Assembly (NCBI GenBank): GCA_015143295.1
Contig: CM026574.1
Span: 8,558,938 to 8,622,937 of the forward strand
Reading direction: 5' to 3'
Length of the DNA stretch: 64,000 nucleotides
Source: Tetracentron sinense
Taxonomy: Eukaryota; Streptophyta; Magnoliopsida; Trochodendrales; Trochodendraceae
Positions 1 to 9,670 of the stretch are shown in pieces. Position numbers and translations under genes: made by a program. The notes below the pieces were generated by a model. It saw only the letters and a program-made list of their open reading frames with translations. It searched no databases and was not told the DNA's origin. The stretch's first letter is position 1. Each line of letters opens with the position of its first letter.

Positions 1-556
1 CCTTATATCATTTCTAAAAATTTCAGGCATCTGTCTCAATCAACAATATCTACGTTGAAAATAGTTAACGGACCTTTAGTTTCGTTATGTAACGGAATGA
101 CCGCATTCGTCTAAGTTCCACTTTTAAACAAACATAAGATTCACTAGCACTTGGGGTTAAGCAAGTCAATCTTAACTTTTTATTATAAAAACATTAAAAT
201 CTTAATTTTAATTTTCTTAAACTTAATCAGGGTTAAAAGAGTTTAAAAAGAACATGAGGACACTGGATAAGATAAGTAGCGTTAAGCACGGCTCATCTTC
301 GTTTATCTTCTGACGTAACTGAAGTTAAAGAATCACCTAAGGGTGTGTTCGGTTGGGAGTAAGTAAGTGAGAGAAAAGAAAATAAAATTTTAAAAAATAT
401 AAATATAGAAAGAATAGTTATTTTTGTCTGTTTGGTTTTAAAGAAAAGTGTTACAGAAAAAGTGACACTTTCTTTGTTTTTGGTGTTTGGTTCAGAGGAA
501 AGATGAATGAAAAAATTATAAGAAAAGTATTTGTTTTCAAAATTGCCCATTATACC
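1..556. other. AT-rich intergenic DNA, no gene
   Basis: No credible coding sequence. Positions about 115-280 weakly resemble the hairpin MITE family better seen at 1104-1375 and 2355-2650 (GATTCACTAG and GGGTTAAAAG motifs). The stretch 340-510 contains GGTGTGTTCGGTTG and later GTGTTTGGTTCAG, a common plant MITE style, but I could not pair ends or a target-site duplication. Confidence 0.4.
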
Positions 557-1065
557 TAGGGCTGTCAATGGACCGGATCATGATCCGGATCCGATCCGAA
601 TCCGATCCGATTAGCCGGACTTTGGACCCTATATGTGATCCGTCGGATCGGATTCGGATCGGATCGGTGGAATCCGATTATAATCGGATCGGATCTGGAT
701 ATAGGGTGATCCGATCCGATTAAAATCCAATCCGATAATAATAATAATTTTTAATTATTTTAAATATATTATTTAGATTTTCTATGTATAAAATATTAAT
801 TTTTAAAAAAATTAACATTAATTAGTATTAATTAAGGTATTATTAGATTCTTTATTATTAAAATAGATTATTTTTTTTTTAAATAACCATACTCGGATCG
901 GATCAGATCGGATTCGGATCGGACGATATATAATCGGATCGGATTCGGATCGGTTACTTCATGATCCGACGGATCTCGGATCGGATTCGGATCAGTCGGA
1001 TTCTTAATCGGATCGGATTCGGATCTAGGCAGATCCGGTCCGAATCCGATCCGTTGACAGCCCTA
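557..1065. mobile_element. hAT-like MITE with GATCCGAATC-type internal arrays
   Basis: The ends are TAGGGCTGTCAA at 557 and its reverse complement TTGACAGCCCTA ending at 1065. They are flanked by 8-bp direct repeats, ATTATACC at 549-556 and ACTATACC at 1066-1073 (7 of 8 match), which is the target-site duplication length of hAT transposons. Both inner flanks are filled with short GGATCGGATTCG-type repeats; the centre (740-890) is plain AT-rich DNA. There is no transposase, so it is non-autonomous and about 509 bp long. Confidence 0.88.
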
Positions 1066-1103
1066 ACTATACCTCGTATTTACCATAGGTCAGCATATAT
1101 ATA

Positions 1104-1375
1104 ACCTGTGGTTAAGATTTACTAATTTTTGAGGTTCAATAATATAATTTTGGTTTTTTAAAAAAATATATTTTAAAAAATTAATCCTAATGTTTAAAAT
1201 TTAAAGTTAAATATTTTTTTTAAAAACTAAATTTACATCGATGAACCCTAAAGATTAAAACTAAAAAAAAAAACCCTAAAAATTAGTGAATCTTGACTAC
1301 GGTTTAAAGAAACAAATGTTCACATGTGGGTGCGATTGAAATTCAATCAAGAGAGTTCAATCAGAATTGACGGTG
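1104..1375. repeat. Hairpin MITE family, copy a
   Basis: The left arm contains CTGTGGTTAAGATTTACTAA and a GGTTCAATA block. The right arm contains GATGAACCCTAAAG and TTAGTGAATCTTGACTACGG, the reverse complement with mismatches. The arms flank an AT-rich loop. A trailing ACATGTGGGTGCGATTGAA segment is shared with copies near 2400 and 57450. No coding capacity; probably an old non-autonomous DNA element. Confidence 0.55.
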
Positions 1376-1499
1376 ACAAAGTCTCGTTTACAACATGAGG
1401 AAAGTTGGGGTAAGTGACCCACCTTACCAACTAGACCCTGCCCATTGCTCCCTCGCGTAGGGTAGAGTGTGTACCAAAAAAGAATAGTGATTCCCTTTA

Positions 1500-1640
1500 G
1501 CTGTGGTTAAGACTCATCCATCCCTAAGGATCACCCACCTATCCTTGGTTTTTAAATTTTTAAAAATATTTTTTTCAAAAGACCAAGGATAGGTGGGTGA
1601 ACCCTAGGGGTGGGTGAATCTTAATTATGATTAAAGAGTG
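1500..1640. repeat. Hairpin MITE family, copy b
   Basis: An inverted repeat: ATCCTTGGTTTTTA with a preceding CACCCACCT faces ACCAAGGATAGGTGGGTG across a loop of about 30 bp. It opens with CTGTGGTTAAGACTC and closes with GAATCTTAATTATG, like the other copies, and is followed by GTTAAAAGGGACACATG, another family hallmark. Confidence 0.5.
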
Positions 1641-1699
1641 TTAAAAGGGACACATGGTAGCGTAACATAACTGGACTCACCCGAGTCCGGTTACAACTG

Positions 1700-1829
1700 G
1701 AGATGATTATGAGTCAAAAAAAAACACACAAAAAGGATAAAATTGGAAGAAGATCCACCCTTCATTGGAGATGAGTCATAAAAAAAACACACAAAATGGA
1801 TAAAATTGGAAAAAGACCCGCCCTTCGTT
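1700..1829. repeat. Tandem duplication, about 68 bp unit
   Basis: Two adjacent units start with GAGATGA at 1700 and 1768. Both contain a run of A, CACACAAAA, GGATAAAATTGGAA and a final CCACCCTTC or CCGCCCTTC. They differ by a few substitutions and small indels. Confidence 0.7.
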
Positions 1830-1985
1830 TCCGTGCCTTTCTTTTCTCTTACAATTCAAATTTTTTTTTTTTTTTTTAAGGAATTAGGAATAAGTGTAAA
1901 TTCACACTGTACAGAAACCTTTTTCCAGATAAACCATCACAGGCCTCGGATAGTCTCTAGCGAAACCAGAAAGGCTCTCGGGCAA

Positions 1986-2183
1986 CCATAGAATAAGGGA
2001 CATGTGGCGTTAAAAAATGGAGAAGTCATTTCATTTTCTCCCATGATTTGGACTTCTCCCTACTTAATATCTCTTCCCCTTTATCTCAACACCTTATTGT
2101 CATGTGTCATATAGTGGGTGGAGAAGTCAAAATCATGGGGCCCATGATTTTGACTTCTCCACCACTTATCCCCTATTCTATGG
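1986..2183. mobile_element. Small foldback element (MITE) with a near-perfect palindrome
   Basis: The ends are CCATAGAATAAGGGA at 1986 and TCCCCTATTCTATGG ending at 2183, an inverted pair with one indel. Inside are two GGAGAAGTC...GACTTCTCC palindromes. The second, 2117-2163, has 23-bp arms that match perfectly around a single G. I found no convincing target-site duplication. Short ORFs crossing it are by-products of the palindrome. Confidence 0.6.
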
Positions 2184-2354
2184 CCCCCAGACAAGCCCTT
2201 TCTGGCTTCGCCAAAGACATTCCAAAGCCAACCATCACACTCTTGCACCGAACATGGGTTATTGGGCGTTTCTCCCAGTTTCTTTTACTTCCCCACACAT
2301 GACACACCTTAACGGAACACAGCCTAAAGTCAGAGTAGAGATAGAATCACAGCC

Positions 2355-2650
2355 AATTGCGATTGAACTCAGAGAAAGTTCAATCACACCCACAGACCAA
2401 CACGTGTCATTTTTAACCTCAAGTAACTGTGGTTAAGATTCTCTAGCCTGTAAGTTCAACAATCTAACCTTAGTTTTTAGAAAAAAATAATAGTTTAAAA
2501 AATTAGATTAAAAATTTTAACCCTAGGGTTAAAATATTTATTTAAAAAAAAAATTTAAAAACCAAGATTGTTGAACCCTAAGGATTAGGAAATAGGGTAA
2601 AAAGGATAGACCTGTGGCTGTGACTAAACTCTCCTTGAGTTCAATTGAGA
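2355..2650. repeat. Hairpin MITE family, copy c (most complete)
   Basis: The outer arms carry GATTGAACTC at 2361-2370 and GAGTTCAATT near 2637-2646. The next layer is a CACACCCACAG block facing CTGTGGCTGTG. The inner arms are AGTTCAACAATCTAACCTTAG facing ACCAAGATTGTTGAACCCTA. The whole unit folds into one long hairpin of about 290 bp. This is the best copy for defining the family, which recurs at 1104, 1500 and 57330. Confidence 0.6.
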
Positions 2651-3369
2651 TCGGCTATGATTTGATCTCGTTAGGATTTAATTTTGGGAAGAAAAAATAC
2701 CTAACTAAATCATTCAAATGGGAAGAAAAAATACCTAACTATATCATTCAAATTACAAATATATCATAATCTGACAGTTAGTAGTCCCTCTTGTGACCTT
2801 GTCGCGCGGGTCCAAGGTTTGAACTTTGAAGACGACTCTGTTTGGATTTCAATATATAACGCCAAAATGTAGAAGTTGTAAGAAATAATCTCACATCTTA
2901 ATCTGTTATTTTTTCCTTTTTGGGTAAGTATCAATTATTAGTGCGTTAGATATGAAATATGTTTGGTTGCCTTGGTACAAACCATAGTACAAGTAGGATC
3001 TTTAGTTTACAATTATTTATTTATTTTTTGTGGGTATGATTTCTTCTTTCATTAATAGGAATGGCACTTTTCTACCCGATTTTCGGCAAGTTAGGGTTGT
3101 GGAGGAATTTGTGAGTCATGGCTCATGAGTTCTGTTTTCTCAACTAATTTTATCATCAAGTCGATTTGAATTAGGTTCTCCAAACTTTAGAGCACATGGT
3201 ACTTAATTATTTTCAAGCTATATGGTAATTAATTTAAGTTTAAGTCCTATTATTTTTAAAATAGTCCTAAGAAGGTCCCCTTCTTAACTGACTGCAGTGT
3301 CTCGGTGTTCCTTTTAATCCCTTTTAAAATAGTCCTAAGAAGGTCCCCTTCTTAACTGACCATTCAGGT
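2651..3369. other. Non-coding flank with a 39-bp direct duplication
   Basis: No gene seen. The 39-bp block 3254-3292 (TTTTAAAATAGTCC ... CTTAACTGAC) is repeated without change at 3322-3360, 29 bp further on. The second copy ends ten bases before the abrupt start of the Ty3 reverse transcriptase at 3370. Confidence 0.7.
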
Positions 3370-6179
3370 ATGGCACCTGTTGAGCAACGAGAACTGAAGG
3401 CGCAACTCCAAGATCTTCATAATAAGGGTTTTATTCGGCCTAGCACCTCACCTTGGGGAGCACCAGTTTTATTTGTGAAGAAGGACAATACACTCCGCCT
3501 ATGTATAGACTACCGTCAATTGAATAGGATGACCATAAAGAATAAATATCCTTTGCCGCGAATAGATGACTTATTTGATCAATTGAAGGGATCTCGATTC
3601 TTTTCGAAGATTGATCTTCGATAGGGATACTATCAATTGAGGGTGAAGGAAGAGGATGTTTCCAAGACGGCTTTCCGCACTCGCTATGGGCATTTTGAAT
3701 TTCTAGTTATGCCTTTTGGATTGACCAATGCTCCCGCGGCTTTTATGGATTTAATGAACCGGGTGTTCAAGCAGTATTTGGACCGGTTTATAGTAGTGTT
3801 CGTGGATGACATCTTGATCTATTCAAAGACTCGGGAGGAACATGATCAACATCTAAGGATTGCACTTCAGACTTTAAGAAGTCACAAATTGTATGCAAAG
3901 AGGAGTAAGTGTGATTTTTGGCTAACGAAAGTGCAGTTTCTGGGTCATGTAATTTCGGAGGAGGGCATCTCAGTGGACCCATCGAAGATTGAGTCAGTTA
4001 TGAACTGGGAGAGACCGAAGAATGTGTTCGAGATTCGAAGTTTTCTAGGACTGGCAGGATATTATCGAAGATTTGTGGAAAGTTTTTCTCGCCTAGCAGC
4101 TCCCATAACTCACCTAACCAAGAAGGGAGTGAAGTTTGAGTAGAACGAGGAATGTGAGCAGGCCTTCCAAGAGTTAAAACATAGGCTTACTTCTGCTCCA
4201 GTTCTCATTGTACCGGCTAATGGAGAAGGATATGTGATCTATAGTGATGCATCTTTGAGGGGTCTTGGGTGTGTACTAATGCAACAAGATAAAGTAGTGG
4301 CCTATGCTTCTCGTCAGTTAAAGAATCATGAACAAAATTATCCCACTCATGGTTTAGAGTTGGCGGCGATTGTGTTTGCCTTGAAGATCTGGCGACATTA
4401 CCTTTATGGTGAAAGGTTTGAAGTATATTCTGACCACAAGAGTTTAAAGTATATATTCACTCAGAAAGAGTTGAACTTGAGGCAGAGAAGGTGGATAGAG
4501 TTCCTAAAGGACTATGACTTCACTCTATATTACCATCCGGGAAGGCGAATGTGGTGGCAGATGCTTTGAGCAGAAAGTCTCAAGGACTAATGGCTAGACT
4601 AGCTTTGCAAAAACAAAAAATGTTAGAAACAATCGAGGACTTTGAAATATATGTGGGGAGGCATAATACTGGGGCCTATGTGTTCAACTTGACAGCTCAA
4701 TCGACTCTAGTTCAGAGAGTGATTGAGGAACAACAGAAGAACCGGGAGTTGGAGGATGGACGGACAGAGATTGAATCAAGAAGTACATCTAAGGATTATG
4801 TAGTACATTCATACGGCAGTTTGAGATTTTTAGGGAGACTATGGGTACCGAATGATCCTCATTTGAGAGAAGATATCCTTAGTGAGGCTCACCATTCGAA
4901 GTACACCATCCACCCAGGAAGTACTAAGATGTACAGAGATCTAAAGCGTCAATTTTGGTGGAAGGGAATGAAAAAGGATATTGCAGAGTACGTGGCTAGA
5001 TGTCTTACGTGTCAGCAAGTGAAGGCAGAACATCAGAGACCTGCGGGATTGTTGCAGTCATTGCCTATTTCAGAATGGAAGTGGGAGCACATCACTATGG
5101 ATTTTGTAACTGGGTTGCCGAGGACTCAGAAAGGAGAGAACGCAGTTTAGGTAGTAGTAGATAGATTGACCAAGTCGGCTCATTTCCTGGCAATGAAGAC
5201 CACTGATTCTTTAAATGCTTTAAGTAGACTGTATATTCAAGAGATCGTAAAATTGCACGGTGTTCCGTTATCGATCGTATCTGACAGAGATTCACGCTTT
5301 ACTTCACAATTCTGGCAGAGCTTACAGAAAGCCTTAGGAACACAACTTAGCTTCAGTACTGCATTCCATCCTCAGACGGACGGGCAATCTGAGAGAGTTA
5401 TTCAAATCTTGGAGGACATGTTGAGAGCTTGTGTTTTGGATTTCAAGGGTAGCTGGGTTGAACACTTACCGTTGGTAGAGTTTGCCTACAACAACAGTTT
5501 TCAAGCGAGTATTGGAATGGCACCATATGAAGCACTATATGGGAGACCTTGCAGATCTCCTATCTGTTGGGCAGAAGTTGGGGACCGTGCATTACTCGGA
5601 CCAGAGTTGATTCAGGAAACCACCGAAAAGATACGTCTGATTCGAGACCGTCTAATCACTGCACAAAGTCGTCAGAAGAGCTACGCTGATCGACGGAGAA
5701 GACCTTTGGAATTCCAAGTTGGTGACCATGTGTTTTTACGAGTAACACCACGAAAGGGTGTATTTCGGTTTGGCAAAATAGGGAAGCTATCTCCAAGATT
5801 CATTGGACCTTTCGAGATCCTCCAGAGAGTAGGAGTTGTAGCTTATAAATTAGCTCTACCGCCACAATTTTCAGGAGTACACGATGTGTTTCACGTGTCC
5901 ATGTTGCGAAAGTATGTACCAGATCTAAAACACATCGTTGAATGGCAGGAAGTGGAGTTGCGAGAAGATGCAACATATGAGGTGAGACCAATTCAGATCA
6001 TAGACACCAAGGAACAAGTGATGCGCACCAAGACCATTCCTATGGTTAAGGTGTTGTGGCAACGACATGATGTGAATGAGGCAACCTGGGAGCTAGAGTC
6101 CGAGATCCGCAGTAGATACCCAGACTTATTCATCAATCAAGGTATGTCTTTAAATTTTGAGGACAAAATTTTCTTTTAG
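3370..6179 (+). pseudogene. Ty3/gypsy chromovirus pol remnant (RT, RNase H, integrase, chromodomain)
   Basis: This is the 3' part of a Tekay/Del-type polyprotein, which would copy element RNA to DNA and integrate it. Visible in order: reverse transcriptase ([21 protein letters not shown], and the catalytic [10 protein letters not shown] at about 3800); RNase H ([10 protein letters not shown] ... [11 protein letters not shown], about 4240-4470); integrase with zinc-binding [35 protein letters not shown] and the downstream E in [12 protein letters not shown]; and a C-terminal chromodomain ([17 protein letters not shown]). Gag and protease are absent; sequence starts abruptly at the MAPVEQREL segment of RT. 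Damage: in-frame stops at 3622-3624, 4141-4143 (a Trp position) and 5148-5150 (a Trp position), plus a 1-base frameshift near 4540 before the VVADALSRK motif. The last 340 codons are open. It cannot make a working polyprotein. Confidence 0.95.
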
Positions 6180-6186
6180 GGGGGTA

Positions 6187-8249
6187 TGTTGTAATATCCT
6201 AACCCTAATTATGGACCCAAGTAAGCTCATAGACTAAATTCAAGACAACCCAATGTTTTAGTGGTATTAGTGGCAATTGTGGTAATTAATGTTTCTTATA
6301 TTTAATTTATTATTATTTAATTTTTTGTTTATTATTAATTATTGTGTGAGGGCCTAATCATTAAATTTTAGTGGGCCCAACAAAACCCAAATTTGTTGAG
6401 GACATCTTTATCTTATAGATTTTGGATAGGGTGCCACCTAGGTTGTGAGCACATCTCAACTATTTTTTTCTCTTATTTAATTTGAATTCAAATTGTGGGA
6501 GACTTGGTCAAGGGACACATGGCTCCTTGTAGTTGAATAAGGAGATTCAAATGATGGGTGAAAGGTTATGATTGCAACACATGTCAAGGATAGAGAAAAA
6601 GGGGCTTTGAGTAGTTATTAGAGAGAAAAAGAAGAAAGGTGGTCAAAGAGACCAATGAGAACGTACCTTACCACACCTTTGAAACCCAAAAACGTGGGCA
6701 CTATGAACACCTACTATTACCTCTTTCAATCTCTTCTCATTTCATTTAGTCATTTTATCCTTCTCATCAATTTTCTTGCAAATAACATTAACACCTAGTT
6801 ACGTAATCTAGAGGAAGATCAACCGGAAGAACAAGCTTGAAGAAGGAAGAGATCAAGATTGAAGAAATTCACCGAAGTAAAACAAAGGTAGGTTCACCTT
6901 TATTCTCTTTAAATTATCGCACGACATTGAAAGCATGATCTAGATCTATTTTATTTTATTTGGTGTGTTTATGCATGTTATGAAATATATAGTGTGCTAA
7001 CAAAAAAAAAAAATTTGTAAGAAATGCATATGATAGATTGAATGCTTGAATATAAAGTCATTGATTTATGTGTTTAGTAGATCGAATGATAATGTGGTGC
7101 ATTAACGAAGGGCATTGGGTCCTTGGGTGAGAGCCCCTAAAGGAGCAAGCTAGGACCATGGGTCCTTGGGTGAAAGGCCCTAAAACCTCCGGAGAAGATC
7201 CCTTGCTTGGGATGGCTAGGAGTTTTTAGAAATCGGCCAGGAAGCTTTGAATTTTCATATTATTATCCTAATGCTTTACATATAAATTTTTGTTAATTGC
7301 ATGTATGATTTTGCTCATTGTTATGTGTTAATTTTTAAGAATTAGGGTGTGTTCCCTACTGGGCTTCATTGCTCACCCTTTATTATTAATTTCAGATGCT
7401 TAATTGAGGATTCATGAAGATTGGACTGGAGAAAGAGAGGACTTTTCATTACTGTTATTTTTATTTTTGTTGTGTTTGACATGTATTGGGTAATAAGAGG
7501 ATGATTTAACGAATAGTTGCAGTACTTGAATTGTTGGATTTTAATGAAGTTCATTTCATCTCATTATTAGTATATGTTTTCTTTGCTGTAAATTTATTGT
7601 GCTTTGGATCAGTTCGGGAAAACATTTTTTATATTTAAATCAGAAAATTAAATCTCAAGGAGTTCCCTATTGATTAAGGAGTTATCAAAAAAAAATGGGG
7701 ACTAAAAAGGATAAAATTTATATTTATTTTGCATTTTTCTATTTGGAATTTCATTGATGTCTATAATTCCAGTAGTAGAGTACTCATAATTCTTTGAATC
7801 TAAGAACCATAGTAGAGATATTATAAAGTTGAGATAGTGATTTTCAAAGGTCTAAGTTCAATCAGTTATTAAAAAATAATAATAATAAATAAATGGTTCT
7901 ACTTAGTTTGAGTAACAATCCAATTTTTAAAGTATTTATTAGTATCATTGGTCTTGTTAGTCTATAAAATTGTAGCAACTAAATACTTGGATTTAATCCC
8001 ATTTCTCTCACCAAAAATTTATTTGAAGTACAATATAGGAAAATATTTTTCAAATTGGCAATCGAGTCTAATTTCCTTCTAAGTATGAATAAAAAAATAT
8101 ATATACATAAATAAAAACTAATTTTAATATGCCAAAAACATCAATTCCAAATTTAATTACTAATTAACTCTCACCCCCAAATTCTGGATCTCAGGCCAGA
8201 CCATAGATAATGGGCTGAGTTGTGAGTATTTAGAAATCGGGGCTTGACA
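6187..8249 (+). mobile_element. 3' LTR of the Tekay-type chromovirus
   Basis: A polypurine tract (TTAGGGGGG, ends about 6184) follows the pol stop. The LTR then starts TGTTGTAATATCC and ends AAATCGGGGCTTGACA, the usual chromovirus LTR end style, giving about 2.06 kb. A related solo LTR at 23,145-29,285 has almost the same native length (about 2.1 kb), which supports these limits. The 5' LTR is missing, so I cannot confirm a target-site duplication. Confidence 0.75.
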
Positions 8250-8800
8250 GATTCTATGGGGGTCTCGACAACCATGGATTGAGGGGAGCGAAACAAAGAA
8301 CAGTGGGTAAGAAAAGGATGGGCAGACTTGGCAGACTGACAACAGAGAAAAGAGAAAAAGAAGCAGAGAAAGAGAGAGAAGAAGAATCAATAAAGACAGT
8401 TAGAAAAGGAATAAGAGCGTACCACAAAGAGAGAAACGGGAGAGCCTGAAGAGAACTTGAACTTTCGCTTGAGACGCAAGTGAGGCAGAGTAACAGTACT
8501 TCAATGGCAAGATAAGTGAAACGAAGCAACCCAGAGGGATTTTTATAGATAACTCAGAGAAATGAAAAGACAAGAATACCCTCCATCAAAGCCGTGCACC
8601 TGTGTCGAAGCCGGAAAGATTGGTGGCCGGATCGACGTTTCACGTAAAGAGAGTAACCGTCAGAGATATAAAGCGTTTTGAATTCCGAAACGGTAATGAT
8701 GACAGCCTGTCGTGCATTAATGAGGCGTGACGATTCGCATGCATAAACCAGCTGGCTTGGGCGTTCTATCTTCTCAGCGTAAATCACGCAACGATTCCTG
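8250..8800 (-). promoter_or_regulatory. Minus-strand promoter-like stretch cut by the chromovirus LTR
   Basis: Read on the minus strand there is a TATA box (TATAAAAA, + positions 8540-8547), a pyrimidine-rich leader (runs of TCTCTCTTTCTC, about 8360-8390) and an ATG at 8273-8275 in a good context. The short reading frame from this ATG runs into the LTR end at 8249. This looks like a promoter and leader whose body was lost or displaced when the chromovirus arrived. Two open minus-strand stretches here (8254-8529 and 8554-8787) match no family I recognise. It could also be part of another LTR. Confidence 0.35.
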
Positions 8801-9670
8801 GAAGAAGAGTCAGGTATGGTCTGTCGCTCTTTTGTCTGTTTATGATACTTCGAACTACGTTCTAAGCCTCATAAAGGGGTAAATTGTAAGGGATAAAATT
8901 CGTAAAACCAATTAACGTTGGAGAACGAGCTGGTTGTTGTTGTTTTGTGTACGAAAGTGACACGTGGACTTTTGTTTAAATCACGTGCTTAAAATAGAAG
9001 GATAAACATTGTCGGATGCATAGCGTTCACATTGTACAAATTACGACGTATCCGTGGTCTTGCGAAACAACGTTCTAGTTGTGGTTTTGACAACGTGTTC
9101 GTTGTCTTGTGCACAACGTAGACGTTGTATTCTCGACAACTTTTTCGGTGTTAATTGAACAACGAGTCCGTTGTGATTCAGATAAGGATGTCCAGATCAT
9201 ATTTTAAGACATATACAACGTACCCGAGCTCAAGTCAACAACGAGACCGACTCGCAAGAGGGAGTAATCAGGAGGCGATCGATTGTTCTGACAAGTGGGC
9301 CGAAAGCATTGTCTTGGCATTTAATGCAGGTCACTTCTGTGTGCTGTCAGACCCAACCGACTGAACTAATGGTAGGCTTTCACGTGTGATGCAACAGGTG
9401 ACAGATTTTACTTACATATTTGGTAATGAGTGCAGGGCACGTGGTATGGGCATCTATGGTCATCTATGGCCATACCAAGGTTAACCTATAAATAACCCGA
9501 GAATTTCAGTGTTAGGGGGATCGAAGAACACATATATTTTTCAGTGCTACTGTTTGCCTTACTATTCTTCATCTTCTCCACCTACTTACTTTATCATCGG
9601 AGTGCAGGGCAGGGTATCACACCCTTCAACTTCTACCTTCCACCAGTTAACCAGAAGTGAATAGTGGCAA
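8800..9670 (+). mobile_element. LTR-like sequence, possible Tat/Athila-type solo LTR
   Basis: On the plus strand a TATA box (TATAAATA, 9487-9494) is followed at about 9590-9610 by TTATCATCGGAGTGCAGGG. An ATCGGAGTG motif near the LTR end is typical of Tat/Athila gypsy elements. Upstream, 9060-9240, lies an array of ACAACG...CGTTGT palindromes. I could not fix either end or find a target-site duplication. Confidence 0.4.
9060..9245. repeat. Array of ACAACG/CGTTGT imperfect palindromes
   Basis: At least three quasi-palindromes: 9089-9106 (GACAACGTGTTCGTTGTC), 9113-9128 (ACAACGTAGACGTTGT) and 9159-9174 (ACAACGAGTCCGTTGT), plus single half-sites around them (about 9068, 9135 and 9238). They lie 240-420 bp upstream of the plus-strand TATA box. 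Confidence 0.65.

Noticed and set aside
2790..2850. tRNA or SINE-like promoter box (GGTCCAAGGTTTGAAC)
   Set aside because: The B-box match is poor, there is no A box at the right distance, no cloverleaf and no tail.
3788..3982. Minus-strand ORF opposite the Ty3 reverse transcriptase
   Set aside because: It is a shadow of the pol frame with no domain of its own.
9155..9364. 69-codon ORF near the ACAACG array
   Set aside because: No homologous domain, it overlaps U3-like palindromes, and its codon content looks random.
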